64,000 bases of DNA from Cymodocea nodosa (GCA_036874045.1 CM072341.1:14768501-14832500); one strand, 5' to 3'; numbered from the stretch's first letter, positions 34,960-47,155 are shown. Numbers and translations: made by a program. The notes: generated by a model not told the origin, from the letters alone.

Positions 34960-36413
34960 AATCACCCCATACTAGTGCTCATTGACATTCATAATTTCAT
35001 TAGACCTAAAGTGATGGCAAAGATAGGTTATGGTTGGAAGCAAACACAACCCTTTCCCATTAGGGTGGCAATAAGCAAGCCCACTTAATGTTGAGGGGTC
35101 TATAGGAAGATGAAGCTATTACTATAAGGCCTAATTATGGTAGTGAATCTTTATGTGATGGAATTAAAGGCCTATTGGGCCATTTTGGGGATGGAGTGGT
35201 TGGAGGTCTTGGGAGACATTTGTTAGAATTTCTAGGACTAAACTATGAGGTTTTGATGGGGTGAGCTTAAATAGGTATTAAAGGGAATTCAATACAAAAG
35301 TCCAATGATACACCAAGTCTAAGAATGTAATAGACTAATAAAATGGGTCTAAGAGGTTATCATGATAGAAATTATAAAGAATGATCATAATGAATTGATA
35401 GAGGTGACACACAAGATCAAGCAAGAACACGAAGGGGATATGGTAATAGTACTTAAGGGGTTCATCTAAGTATTCAAGATACAGATCTCTATTGCCTCAA
35501 AGGGAGATTGACTATAAGATTCCAACCAAACCTGGTAGCAAGCTCCTTAACTATCATCCTTACAAGTACAACCCTAGGCAAAGAAGGGTGATAAAAGAAA
35601 ACATCAAGGAGCTACTCAACCAAGGGTTTGTTAGGCATAACTAGAGTCCTTACATGGCTCTAATGTTGTTGGTAAAGAAAAAATGGGGAAAAGAGTATGT
35701 GCATAGACTATAAGGGTCTTAATAAGTAAATAGTTAGGGATCAATAGCCAATTTTCTTGGTGGACAACTTACTAAATGAGTTGAAGGAGAGTAAAGTCTT
35801 CTCAAAGCTTGACTTAAGGACCAAGTCTAGATGTACAAGGGAGATGTGCATAAAACAACATTCAAAACACTTTAGGGTTATTATGAATACTTAGTAATGC
35901 CCTTTAGGCTTACTAATGGTCCAATAACCATATTTTTTGATGATATGACAATATACAACAATTGTAGGGAGAAGCATGTTGAACACTTATAGATAGTTTT
36001 GGAGACAATGTAATCACCAAATGGCCCAACCCAAGAATGTGTGAGAACTAAGGAGTTTCCTTGACTTTAACAACTATTACAAAAGGTTTGTGGTCAATAA
36101 TGAAAGTCTAGCCTAATCCCTAATAGAATTACTTAAGAAGGGGCAAATTGAATGGACCCTAGAAGCCATAGTAGCTTTCAAGGCATCGAAGCGAATAATG
36201 ACAACATTACTTGTATTGGCACTTCCAAACTATAGCAAGTCATTTGTTGTAGTGTGAGACACATATGAGGAGGGCATGGGTGCCGTCTTAATGTAGAAAG
36301 GTATACCATTAGCATACTTCAACAATGTATTCAAGGGAAGACAATAACAATTTCCAATATATCTTAAGAAAATAGAGGTGTTGGCAGCAACCATCCAAAA
36401 GTAGTGCAATTAT
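34960..36413 (+). pseudogene. Gypsy-1 protease, RT and RNase H (N-terminal part)
   Basis: A protease remnant reads VLIDIHNFIRPKVM at about 34975, so the catalytic D-S-G context is altered. RT starts near 35510 (YKIPTKPGSKLLNYHPYKYNP) and continues with VVKKKW/VFSKLDLR blocks. The catalytic region reads FFDDM at about 35935 instead of Y-x-D-D, and about 17 residues before it are missing. A second deletion follows before the SFLG-like block. RNase H is readable from 36060 (NNYYKRFVVNNESL, WTLEAIVAFKASK, EGMGAVLM) and runs into the nested copia element. Confidence 0.7.
36409..36413. repeat. Target site duplication of Copia-2 (left, ATTAT)
   Basis: ATTAT before the copia LTR and ACTAT after the other LTR (46247-46251) differ by one transition. 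Removing the insertion restores continuity of the gypsy RNase H reading frame. Confidence 0.75.
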
Positions 36414-36675
36414 TGTAAAAGAAGGCAAACACGTATGTAGAAAAAAACACTCACAAATAAATAGGGCACATCATAACTCTATTGATCTTCTTTTTTTCAA
36501 AAACTACAAGGAACATACATATATAGATGAGCAACATCAGTGCCTGTAATTGCTACCACCTCTCTTCAACAACAACCACACAATCATAACCATACATAGG
36601 CGTGACCTTCACGACAAAACCAGCACCACACAACATACACTACATTTAACAATCTAGAATTAACCACTCTTAACA
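36414..36675 (-). repeat. Copia-2 3' LTR
   Basis: A 262-bp copy of the right LTR. On the - strand it follows CAAAGAGGGGAA, the polypurine tract, at about 36676-36687. Confidence 0.85.
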
Positions 36676-36738
36676 TTCCCCTCTTTGATTTAGATTATCT
36701 CCATCCACAATACCTAGCATCAATCTAAACTTCACAAA

Positions 36739-36927
36739 CTAATCATATTTCAAAGGCTTTGTCAAGACATCAACTATCTGATCACTAGTCTTGCAATGCA
36801 ACATTTGAACTTCACCCTTTTGTACCTGCTCATGCAAATAATGGAACCTAATCTCTATATGTTTGGTCCTCCCATGTGCAATAAGGTTTTTCGCCAAATC
36901 AATAATAGATACATTGTCAATAAAATC
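36739..36927 (-). pseudogene. Copia-2 RNase H, C-terminal part
   Basis: On the - strand this reads DFIDNVSIIDLAKNLIAHGR, TKHIEIRFHYLHEQV and DVLTKPL, the standard end of copia RNase H. Its frame joins exactly with the sequence that ends at 42083 once the Harbinger element and one CTTCA are removed. Confidence 0.85.
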
Positions 36928-37283
36928 CTTCAGCCCCATTTGTGCACATTTCCCGACGGGAAATGAAACAATAGGAGATCTAGGAAATAGTGTGAAATGG
37001 AAAGAAAAAGAAATGATAGGAAATAAAATAATGTTTGTGCACACTAGGAAATGAAAGGAAATGACAAGAAAGTGAGCTATTTGTGCATACCAGAAAATGA
37101 TAGAAAATGACAAGAAATTTTTTTAAATTGTTTAAATTTACCTTTATAAATCATTTTAAATATATATTATGAATATTTCTAAATTTTTAATGTATTAACT
37201 TCAAATAACTATACAAAATGCACATATAAAATAACTTCATCATCAAAAGTAAAATTCATTAGAACTACATTGAATATATTTTT

Positions 37284-38690
37284 TTACATATTATCCCTCT
37301 CCCACATGGAATACATAATTCTTTCACGCATTACATCAACTACTACTTTCCTTCGTTCTATGCTCAAATTAACAAAACAATGTACATTATCTTCTTCAAC
37401 ATTATTAACAAATTCTTCATTTAATACAACATTTTCTTCACGTAATTCATCTACCAGATCTTGTAATAAGTCTTCTCGATCTGCTCTTCTAATGAAATTA
37501 TGGACAAGAAAACATGCTAAAACAATTTTAACTTGTGTTTCAAATGGATATGGCATGTAACCTCGTAAAATTGCAAACCGATGCTTGATCACTCCAAATG
37601 TACGTTCTATAACATTTCTCAATTGAGAATATCTGTAATTGAAATTCTCTACCGTGTTACTTGGAAGTCGATTTTGATCATATTCTGATAAATGATATTG
37701 TACACCTCAAAATGGAGAAATAAATTCTGAACAATTTGGAAATCCTGCATCTACCAAATAATACTTACCTACACAATATACATAACATTTAGCACTTTCT
37801 ATTATTTACATTTATATAAACAAATAATCTGAATGACAATAGTGTTGTCATACTAGGTGGTACTTGAAGCCCATGCGATCGAGAAGCCGCATCCTGTAAA
37901 ATCCTTGCATCTACAATTGATCCTTCCCAACCAGCAAGTACATACGTGATTTCTATGTCAAAATTACAAACTGCCAATACATTTTGTATTAATTCTCCTT
38001 TCCTATTCCTGTATTTAGCAGTTTCTTGTCAATAAATTGTGGCATTGACATGTGCACCATCGATAGCGCCAAGGCAATCCTATATTGAGAACATGTAAAA
38101 AATGTATTGTTAAACATCTATGCAAAATACATTCAACAAAACAGAAGAATATAATAATGTAATTCACATTTTACCTTAAAATATGGGTAGACATTTGAAT
38201 CATTACGAATTCGATTTGACATTGAAGATGATGGTTTTGCTATAAGTATATCATATAATCTTATTATAGCATTGACAACCTCATTGAAATATGTGCTAAT
38301 CGTCCAAGCAGATCTCCAAAAACGCTTAGTAGTTACTCTATATCGTTGGTTCTGACCAACTCTAACAAGAAAAATTGCTAATTTCTCTTCTACACTTATA
38401 CCTCGACTATCTTATATAACTCTTTCTCTTTTAAGCAACTCACAAAATTCCATAAAAATAGTTTGGCTCATGCGATATATTTTTCGATAGTTATATGATT
38501 GGTGAGGTATTGATGAATCTAATAATGTCCTAATATATCGTTCTCCCTCCCTACTATATATTCGTTTAGTAGAATTCCTTGTAATATGTGTAATAATATG
38601 TGCAACTCCTCCACACGCTTGAGTTATTATGTTGCATAGTTGTCTTCGTCTTTGCCTCTATAATCGTCGTTGAGAACTTTCATCGTAGTT
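37284..38690 (-). pseudogene. Harbinger-1 transposase (DDE_Tnp_4 type), broken
   Basis: The - strand shows the HTH/N-terminal region near 38650-38270, an AIDG-like first catalytic block near 38060, ITYVLAGWEGSIVDARILQDA near 37920, and the C-terminal RNVIERTFGVIKHRFAILRG block at 37560-37620, where the Glu is the third acidic residue. At least one intron is expected near 37690-37850 by comparison with the second copy in this window. Several stops and shifts are scattered through the 5' half, while the C-terminal 112 codons remain open. Family function: cut-and-paste transposition together with the Myb-like partner. Confidence 0.75.
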
Positions 38691-38839
38691 GTCTATGTAG
38701 AGGAAAACTATATGTAAAAAATAAATATATCAAATATATCAAAATTAAACCAAAGGGAAGTACCTATGAATAAAATTAGAGTGCGAAATTGATAATAGTA
38801 TTGTCAATAAAGCAAAGAAGGTAAATATTCAATAATAAC

Positions 38840-39505
38840 AATAATGTTCAAACATCATAATAACAACAACAAAGTCTAACTACAAATTATTACATCATAA
38901 TAAAATATTTTTTCAATAACAACATAACTCGCAAACATCATAATAACAACAACAAAGTCTAACTACAAATTATTACAACATCACAATAAAATGTTTTTTC
39001 AATAACAACATAACTCACAAACATCATAATAACAACAACAAAGTCTAACTACAAATTATTACAACATCACAATAAAATGTTTTTTCAATAACAACATAAC
39101 TTGCAAACATCATAATAACAACAACAAAGTCCAACTACAAATTATTACAACATCACAATAAAATGTTTTTTCAATAACAACATAACTTGCAAACATCATA
39201 ATAACAACAACAAAGTCCAACTACAAATTATTACATCACAATAAAATGTTTTTTCAATAACAACATAACTCGCAAACATCATAATAACAACAACAAAGTC
39301 CAACTACAAATTATTACAACATCACAATAAAATGTTTTTTCAATAACAACATAACTCGCAAACATCATAATAACAACAACAAAGTACAACTACAAATTAT
39401 TACAACATCACAATAAAATGTTTTTTCAATAACAATATAACTCGCAAACATCATAATAACAACAACAAAGTCCAACTACAAATTATTACATCACAATAAA
39501 AAGGG
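38840..39505. repeat. 86-bp minisatellite between the Harbinger-1 genes
   Basis: CAAACATCATAATAACAAC recurs at 38849, 38932, 39018, 39104, 39190, 39273, 39359 and 39445, giving an 86-bp period (83 where three bases are missing). Units are almost identical, so the array expanded recently compared with the decayed genes around it. Confidence 0.95.
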
Positions 39506-39575
39506 GGGATAACTATATACACCCTTAACATCACAATAAAATGTCCAAACAGAGGTGCATATGACAAATAGTAGT

Positions 39576-40538
39576 TCACATTCTCTCAATATGATGTCTT
39601 ATCCATGTAACTCGTACAACATTAGAAGGTAACCCTAAAAAAATAGCTTTTTTCACAGGCTGTTCTAGCAAATCCAAGGACAATATTTTCTCTACTTCTG
39701 TAAGACCCTCAAGATCCCATATTTGTGGAATGACTTCATCAATTTCTTTACTGAGTTCTGATTTCTGCCACTTTTCATCATTTTCTGCAATCTTCACCAT
39801 ACTTTTACTCAGTTCATTCATTGATATAGCAATTGAATGAGATGATTCAGTATGTGGTCAGGTTCTTTTCCTTGACTTTCTACCAACATTTTTACCTGTA
39901 TAAGGGCTTGGTGAATGTTCATCCTCTCTACTATTAGGAAGTACCGAAGGAACTTGAGTACTGAATACAAGGAAGGTGTCCACGGGTTCTTGGGGTTCGA
40001 CATGTTGTGGTGTTGTGAAATCTTGGAGAATGTGACTATTCACTTCAGTTGCCATATTTCCATCAAACACTATATACAGATCATCATATATTGTACATGA
40101 CTTTCTCTAACATGCTTTACATTCTAGATGTTGCTATAAGAAATAAATGAAAAAATTACTTAATATATGGAAGTTCAAAGAAATACATAAATACTGTCAA
40201 ATAAAATAACATACATGCACAAATTCATCCCAAATTTCTTTGGGAATGTCAGTATGCCCACAGATGTAGTCCCACCCCCATCCACTTTGTTTGGAAATTT
40301 TTGTATAATTCTTATACATTATCCTCCATGTTTTCATTCTACTTTCTACATATTTTTTCTCAACATTCGCATTAGTTTTATCATTGTATTCAGCAATCAC
40401 TTTTTGTCATGTCTCAACTCTAATCTTCCCATCATGTGCTTTTGCATTTCCCTCTCTTATTTCTAATGCTAAGATACCTAAAAAAATTTCATCTTGTCTG
40501 ATGCTCCAGTAGATGTACTTTTTTCTCTCAAAAGTCAT
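39576..40538 (-). pseudogene. Harbinger-1 ORF1, Myb/SANT-like DNA-binding protein
   Basis: The - strand ATG is at 40538. The first exon encodes a Myb/SANT-like domain (YWSIRQDEIFLGIL, VIAEYNDKTNANVEKKYVESR, then GWGWDYICGHTDIPKEIW), with one TGA where Trp is expected. An intron runs from about 40190 to about 40135, after which the second exon reads VFDGNMATEVNS and ends at 39576. This family partners the transposase and binds subterminal DNA. The paralogue at 52790-53759 has the same layout. Confidence 0.75.
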
Positions 40539-40549
40539 ATTCCTGTATT

Positions 40550-41439
40550 ATGTTCATTAACAAAGCTAGAACAAGTATGAGAATTAAATTTTTCCTTTTG
40601 CAAGTATATTCAATTGTATACATAATTTTGTTACAAATTAAGATTATACGCATTCACAATAATATAACAATGAATCAACAAATCAATGAAACAATAGAAC
40701 AAAACAACAATGACACAAATACCAAAAAGGGAAATCAATGCAATCCAACGAACTATAGAGGGTACCTCTGAAGAAATCAACGTATTAATAATATAAAGTT
40801 ATGTTGATATGTGTATCCAAGATAATAATATAAAGATATGTGTATCCAATTTTGTTATTAGCATGCCACATGAAAAGAGGCAACAATAATAACAATCAAC
40901 TGTGGTGCATGTCTGTATCAGAAAACCAGACCACAACAAAACTCCGAACTACCACACACAAATGGCTTCCATTTGTAGGACTATGAAAAAAACTTGAAAT
41001 GTTCAGACACTTCAACAAAGTATTTAAATTTCTACACTATTGAGAATAATCATCCACGCTGTTAATTTCTACACTGTTAATTTCTACACTGAAATTAACG
41101 CATCCACGATTAACTATGGATTCCAAAACCCAAAAATAAACAACTAAAATTTTTACACTGTTAATTAACGCATCCACGATTAACACATCCACGATTAACT
41201 ATGGATTAATTTCTACACTGTTAATTCCTGAAGATTCTGTCCAATTAAGCACCAAGCATTCTATAATAGCCATGTTCAGAAATATGGCAACTTTCTCCAT
41301 ATTAGCAAAGCACTGAAATTAACATAGAAATATGGCAACACATTGTAAACTAGCAAGGACCCATATAGTTTCTTCGTCTTCCAACAGAAAAGTTCGAAAT
41401 AGTAGAACAAAAAAGCAAGAATAACAATACCTGTAGTTG
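40550..41439. other. Harbinger-1 upstream non-coding region
   Basis: AT-rich, with short local repeats at 41040-41230 based on TTAATTTCTACACTG and GCATCCACGATTAAC. No coding evidence. Confidence 0.6.
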
Positions 41440-41810
41440 ATCAGAGATGAAAGAAATCATGTCCACTAGCTGAAATCGCTATTGCAAGCTGACAACGCGA
41501 AGGAAGAAATCGCATCCGCGAGCTAACAACACGACGAAAGAAATCACGTTCGCGAGTTGACAACGTGACAGAAGAAATCACGTTTACAAGCTTAAATCGC
41601 TATCGTGAGCTGACAATGCGACGGAAGAAATCACGTCCACAAGCTGAAATCGCTATCGCGAGCTGACAACGCGATAGAAGAAATTGCGTCCGCAAGCTGA
41701 AATTGCATCCACGAGCTGACAACGCGACGGAAGAAATCACGTCTGCGAGCTGAAATTGCTACCGCAAGCTGACAACGCGATGAAAGAAATCACGTTCGCG
41801 AGCTGATGCC
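41440..41810. repeat. CpG-rich subterminal tandem array of Harbinger-1
   Basis: Alternating units built from GAAGAAATCACGTCCGCGAGC, TGAAATCGCTATCGCGAGC and TGACAACGCGACG recur about seven times in 370 bp. CpG density is far above the surroundings. It lies between the terminal repeat and ORF1, where a promoter or transposase-binding region would be. Confidence 0.85.
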
Positions 41811-42082
41811 TTCGAGGGATGAGGAAAATGGCATCGACAACACCTGCACCGTCAACGGGAGGGCGGGACGGTTTGTCGGGAGTGAAGAGCGGAGGTTTTT
41901 CATTGGGACGTCTTCAGCTCGGCAACGGACGATAATATCTTTCAACATCTTGGGAAATCATGGGAAAAGATTTCCCAAGATTTCTGTTATGCACAAATAC
42001 AAGAAACAAGGGGAAACCTTTTCCCCTTATTTCTTTACCTATAGTTTCCCATTGTTTCTCTCCTACACAAACCCCCCCTTCA

Positions 42083-43470
42083 TCTCATTTGTCATAGGAA
42101 ACTCAAGTTCCCTAAGCAATTATTGAATTCACACTCCTTAACATGCACACATTACAGTTACAATGTATTCAACTTCACAAGTGGGTAAAGTTACCACTAG
42201 TTGCTTCTTAGACAACCATGAAAATGTAGCACCAAAACAAAATACATATCCAAACGTGCTTTGTCTATCATCGACGTCACCTCCCCAGTCACTGTTTGTA
42301 TAAGCAACAATGGTCACATCATGCGCAAAGGCATATAATAGCCCATAACCTTGAGTTCCTTTAACATAATGCATAATATGTTTAACAACCTAAGTATGCA
42401 ACTACCTCGATACTTCCATAAATTTGCTTACTAACCCAACACCATATAGGAGATCAAGTCATGTATAAGTCAGGTATCTAAGAGTGTCGATCGTCTACTT
42501 GTAAGATGTTGGATCTACCAATAGTCCATCATCACTCTTCAACAACTTAGTGCTGACTTTGACTGGAGTCCTATAGGGATTACAACTATCCAACTTAAAA
42601 TGTTGCAACATTGATTTTGCATAACCCTTCTGAGACACGAAATAACCATTGCATCTACGTTCAACTTCCAATCCAAGGAAATATGATAATTCTTGCAAAT
42701 CAGACATTTTAAATCTAGCAATCATAGCCTTCTTAAATTCTGCTATCATGTCTTCATTCCCTCTAGTCACAATGAGATCATTGACATATAGCCCAACATA
42801 CAAGACTTCACCATCGAATTGCTTCACATAAACAACATTGTCTAAAAAATAGCGCTTGAAGTCCTCACTAATAAAGAACTCATTTAAGCATTGATTCCAT
42901 GCCCTTGACACTTGCTTAAGTTCATACAAGGTCTTATTTAGTAAATACACTTTGTCTTCCTGATTTGTCTACACAAAACCAAGAGGTTACTTCACAAAAA
43001 CAACTTCCCTGAGAATTTTATTCAAAAAGGTAGACTTAACATCCATGTGGAATAATTTCCACTAATATTTAGCTACTAAAGCAATTAACAGCCTAATTGT
43101 CTCCATTCTTGCCACTAGAGTAAAGACCTCTTGGTAATTCAACCCAAACTCCTACTCATAACCTTTCACTACAAGTCTTGCTTTATACCTATTCACTACA
43201 CCATCTGGAGTCCTCTTAATCTTAAAGACCCACTTTACATCTAGCACCTTTTGTCCCTTAGGAAGAGGAACTAGATTCCAAGTATTATTCTTCTCTATTG
43301 AATGCAACTCCTTAGCCATGGCCTTTAGCCATCTTTCATCTTTCAAGGCTTTAGGAAGTGACACTGGATCACACTTTGCATAAAAGGTATACAATGGCTC
43401 TAAGTCTTCACAGCAATTGGTAGCAATGCTTACAGTCATCTCAAAATCCCTCAAGGTCGTGGGCAAACGT
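42083..43470 (-). pseudogene. Copia-2 reverse transcriptase and RNase H (N-terminal part)
   Basis: RT begins on the - strand near 43370 (DERWLKAMAKELHSIEKN, TWNLVPLPKGQ, KWVFKIKR). The 151-codon segment 42950-42495 holds LYELKQVSRAWN and the catalytic box, which reads YVND instead of YVDD, so polymerase activity is lost. The start of RNase H is open at 42374-42138 (AYTNSDWGGDVDDRQSTFGY). Stops separate the open segments. Confidence 0.8.
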
Positions 43471-43481
43471 TGCTAATGCCT

Positions 43482-44660
43482 CTATCTTAAACTACCCTCT
43501 ACAATGGTTCCTTCAGTTATTGTTTGAGTTCTTTGACTCTCATGATCTACATCATCACCAACAAGAAGTACACCAACACCAACTTCACTATCTATTATAG
43601 CAAATGAATCTTCCAAGCAACGACCTCTAGTAGTAGATATCTTCAACTCCTCCCAACTCCATACTCCCTTTTCATCAAACACAACATCATGACTCACCTT
43701 GATTTTGTTGGTCTGTGGATTAAATAATTTGTATCCGCCATGAACATATCCAACAAGCATAACCTTTTCCCCCCTATCATCCAATTTGGTTCTAATTTGG
43801 ACTATCACATGAAGATAAGCAATAAAACTGAAACTTTTGAAGTGTTTAACACTAGGTTTGCACCCACTCCATGCTTCAATTGATGTAACTTCATTCAATG
43901 CACTAGTAGGAGATTGATTCAAAATATAAATGGCACAAGCAATTGCTTCTCCCTATAATACAAAAGGCAAAGATTTTGCTTTCAACATGCTACAGGCCAT
44001 ATTCATAATGGTCCTATTTTTGCGCTCTACCACTTCATTATGTTGCGAAGTGTAGGACATATTGATTTGATGTCAAATACCAACAAATTTACAAAATAAT
44101 TCAAACTCCTTAGAGAGATACTCTCCTCCCCCATTTGACCTCAAGGTCTTCAAATAAAAGTTGCTTTATTTTTTGACAAAGTCCTTAAAATCCTTAAAAT
44201 GTCCAAACACTTCTGACTTATGATGCATAAAATAAACTCATCTTCTTTGTGCAATCACCAATGAATGTTAGAAAATATTTGTTACCTCCCAAAGAATCAA
44301 CTTGCATTGGTCCGCAAACATTAGTATGCGCCATCTATAGTTGTTATGTCACCTTCTAATTCCTTCCAGGTTCAAAAGGGAAACAATGGTGTTTGCCTAG
44401 AATGCAAGCTTCATAAAGTTGATTAAAATGATCAATCAATGGCAAACTTTTAACCATTTGTTTGGTGGTTAAGATCTTCAAGTTAGCAAAATTGAGATGT
44501 GCATAATGGAGGTGCCACAACCAAAATTCATCTTGCAAGACAAGTTTGTAGATAGACATATACATCATGTTGCATATCAACTTTAAAAGTCTAATTCTTC
44601 ATCAAGGAAGCCCATAGAATAGGGGCTTGACCCTTATCTTCCAGCAACAAGTACCCTTCT
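43482..44660 (-). pseudogene. Copia-2 integrase remnant
   Basis: The GAG-pre-integrase/HHCC region is at 44580-44356 (FWLWHLHYAHLNFANLK). The catalytic core between 44340 and 43930 is full of stops. The C-terminal part is open at 43922-43482 (SIEAWSGCKPSVKHFKSFSF, MLVGYVHGGYKLFNP), typical of copia integrases. No intact D-D-E triad can be read. Confidence 0.75.
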
Positions 44661-44679
44661 TGATGCTTTAAGTGATAGC

Positions 44680-45960
44680 CTTTCTCCAACAATTACCTAA
44701 GGCTTAATAGATTTGTTTTCATAGAAGGTACAAACAATACATCTTCAATGTATTTGTGATCGCCACTAGTAATGCAAATAAGTACCTTTCCCTTACCCTT
44801 CACATGAGTCATTGAATCATCAACATACCTAACAGGATTTTGAACTAAATCATCCAATTCAACAAACAAATCTCGATTCCCTGTCATATGATTGCTACAA
44901 CCTAAGTCCAACTACTAGGAAAACTAAAGAAATTTGTTATACTATTGTTCATCAATCATCACCATAAGGAGGGCATAGCTCTCTATTTTCTCATTCCCGT
45001 GTGCTTCATTGTGGGTTTGCTCCTTCACCTTAGACCTACATTTGTAGGCATAATGGCCAAATTTATGGCAATTGTAGCATTCGATATGCACCTTGCTATA
45101 GCCTCTACCGCATCCTCGACCATGACCCTTTCTTGAGTTTGAGTCATTCCAATCCTCCTGACCTTGAGAATGATCACGTTGGGAATATCTTCCTCTACGA
45201 CCACACAATATTCCATGACCACATCTGCAACCTCGTCCACACTCAACATTGGTGTGAAGGGCCAAGTTGCCCTTCTCCTCCTTGATCGAGGCTTAGGTCT
45301 AGAAAGCATGTTCCATTGGTTTGACCTCTTGCCTTTCATTCAGTCGTTGCTCATGTGCTTGAAGGGTTCTAATCAAAACATCGATAGTCATTGCTTCGAT
45401 GTTGTGAGCCTCCCCAATTGCAACAACAATATGTTCAAAACGAGGCATTAGAGAGCGAAGAATCTTCTCAACCCTCTGACACTCAATGATCTCCTCACCA
45501 TAATTCTTCATTTGGTTTGCCAACGAAATAAGTCACCTCACATAGGTTGCAATAGACTCTAAAGCTTCCATCTTCAACAATTCATACTATTGTCGAAAAG
45601 TTTACAACTGCACCTTCTTCACCTTGTTGACTCCATGAAAAGTGGTTGCCAAGATATCCCACACCTACTTGGACATTGTGGCCGCTACAATTTATTCAAA
45701 CATGCCATCTTGCATACCTTGGTGAATTAGGAAAAGGGTTTTTTCATCCTTCTTATTCATCTCCTTATGTAATGCTTGCTACGGCTCCATAGCTCTAAGC
45801 TCCAATGTAGGAACTCCATTGTCAACAACATCAAGCAACTCATGATAGTCGAGAAGAACCTGCATTTGGCTGCTCCACCACATGTAGTTCTTTCCATCCA
45901 GCAAAGGGACCAAGACTTGAACAGAATTATTCATCATCCACAATGGAGAGCATTCCTTAA
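44680..45960 (-). pseudogene. Copia-2 gag and protease
   Basis: Gag starts near 45937 on the - strand (VPLLDGKNYMWWSSQMQVLL), followed by LMPRFEHIVVAIGE and a Gly/Arg/Cys-rich linker. The zinc knuckle CYNCHKFGHYAYKC at about 45090-45040 is intact. The protease region at 44911 reads LDLGCSNHMTG, Leu replacing the Ser of D-S-G. Several TAG/TAA codons at Gln-like positions interrupt gag. Confidence 0.8.
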
Positions 45961-45965
45961 ACCTA

Positions 45966-45979
45966 GCTCTAATATCAAA
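45966..45979 (-). promoter_or_regulatory. Copia-2 primer-binding site
   Basis: The - strand reads TTTGATATTAGAGCT, two transitions away from the initiator tRNA-Met complement, directly inside the 5' LTR. Confidence 0.7.
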
Positions 45980-46246
45980 TGTAAAAGAAGGCAAGGATCC
46001 ATGTAGAAAAAAACACTTGCAAATAAATAGGGCACCTCACAACTCTATTGATCTTCTTTTTTTCAAAAACTACAAGGAACATATATATATAGACAAGCAA
46101 CATTGGTGCTTGTAACTACTACCACCTCTCTTCAACAACTACAACCACACAATCATAACCACGCACTGGCACAACCTTCACAACCAAACCAACACTACAC
46201 AAAACAACCACTACATTTAACAATCTAGAATTAACCGCTCCCAACA
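45980..46246 (-). repeat. Copia-2 5' LTR
   Basis: A 267-bp LTR matching 36414-36675 throughout, with TG...CA ends, followed by the TSD ACTAT. Confidence 0.9.
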
Positions 46247-47155
46247 ACTATCTCATGGTACGCCATTCGTGATCTACATGGACCACAAGAGTTTGAAGTA
46301 CCTCCTAGACCAAAGGCTTCGCATAAAGGAATAGTAGAAATGAGCACTCAAATTTATAGGGCTCAAGTTTAGAGTGGAGTATAAAAAAGGAAGGCACAAT
46401 CAAGTAGTTGACGTGTTGTCAAGGGCCCCAAATGAGGCCACGGTGGTGGTTGTCTCAAGCCTACATGCTTCATGGTACGAGGACTTCAAACAAGCGTACA
46501 ATGAAGATGGGAAATGAGGAAGAAAATCCAAGAACTCCATGATGGAAAGCTGGATGCAAAGAAGTACCAATTGTGTGGAGGGCTACTCTTCAAAAAGGGG
46601 AGGTTAATGATTCGAGGGAGGACAAAAATATCCAAGCAAATGATTGAAGCGTGCCACCACACCAAAATTGTGTGGGTGGGGGCGCTCGGGTTATAAGAAA
46701 ACATTGGAATTCCTTAAACCATACTTGTATTGGAAGGGGATGACATAAGAGGTGAAGGACTACGTTAGGACTTGTGACATCTGCCAACGTTGCAAGTATG
46801 ATCACCTTAGACCTATCAGACTCCTCCAACAGCTTCTTACTCCCTCACAATTGTGGTAGGATGTCGTGATGGATTTGATCATAGTTTTACCTTCTTTTAA
46901 GGGACATACGGTAATACTGGTCGTGGTCGATAGACTGACAAAACAAGCTCACTTCAATGCGCTCAGGCATCCATCCATCGCAAAATCAATGGCGTATGCC
47001 TTCGTAGCACAGGCGATCAAATTGCATGGAATGCTGGTGACCACTGTGAGTGACAGGGACCCGATGTTCACCGGTTGGTTTCGAAAGGAGGTGTTTAAGC
47101 TCTTGGGCATTAAACTTTGCCATAGCTCTTCATATCATCTGAAGTCCAACGTGCT
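46247..47155 (+). pseudogene. Gypsy-1 right part: RNase H end and integrase
   Basis: RNase H resumes with GTPFVIYMDHKSLKYLLDQR and FRVEYKKGRHNQVVDVLSR. The zinc-binding N-terminus of integrase is near 46705-46790 (YVRTCDICQRCK). The core is open from 46866 (VVVDRLTKQAHFNAL, then TVSDRDPMFTGWF) and keeps the first two catalytic Asp residues. The element ends abruptly near 47155, after LCHSSSYHLKSN, so the catalytic Glu, chromodomain and 3' LTR are missing. The break lies close to the start of the segment duplicated with the expansin gene. Confidence 0.8.

Larger units (their letters stand above)
33679..36413 (+). mobile_element. Gypsy-1 left part: chromovirus-type relic
   Basis: The order gag, zinc knuckle, protease, RT, RNase H (and integrase on the far side of the nested insertion) is Ty3/gypsy. 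Integrase follows RNase H, and the gag wording (MQEPNVWLYKAQRYFKLYQ) fits plant chromoviruses. The RNase H reading frame stops at 36413 where a copia element begins and continues at 46247. The element's own LTRs could not be found; its left edge is uncertain. Confidence 0.75.
36933..42077 (-). mobile_element. Harbinger-1: PIF/Harbinger DNA transposon (5,145 bp)
   Basis: The element interrupts the Copia-2 RNase H reading frame. Its ends are GCCCCATTTGTGCAC on the left and, inverted, GGGGGGTTTGTGTAGG on the right; the flanking repeat is CTTCA at 36928-36932 and 42078-42082. On the - strand it carries a Myb/SANT-like ORF1 and a DDE transposase, the two-gene layout of PIF/Harbinger. The usual TSD of this superfamily is 3 bp (TWA), so part of CTTCA may belong to the ends. 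The 5' subterminal region holds a CpG-rich tandem array and the intergenic space an 86-bp minisatellite. Confidence 0.85.
36414..46246 (-). mobile_element. Copia-2: Ty1/copia element nested in Gypsy-1
   Basis: It is a complete but inactive copia element on the - strand with 262- and 267-bp LTRs (TGTAAAAGAAGG ... TTAACA/CCAACA on the + strand), a PBS-like site next to the right LTR, a polypurine tract next to the left LTR, and gag-PR-INT-RT-RH in order. The LTRs are roughly 88-90 percent identical by eye, younger than Copia-1 but still old. It is interrupted by a PIF/Harbinger element within RNase H. Net of that, the element is about 4.7 kb, normal for copia. Confidence 0.9.

Noticed and set aside
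36739-37113. A single 124-codon - strand protein
   Set aside because: It is a chimera: the N-terminal half is the Harbinger-1 end and only 36739-36927 is copia RNase H.
38840-39505. CRISPR-like array
   Set aside because: The repeats are head-to-tail with a constant 86-bp period and no unique spacers, inside a plant transposon.
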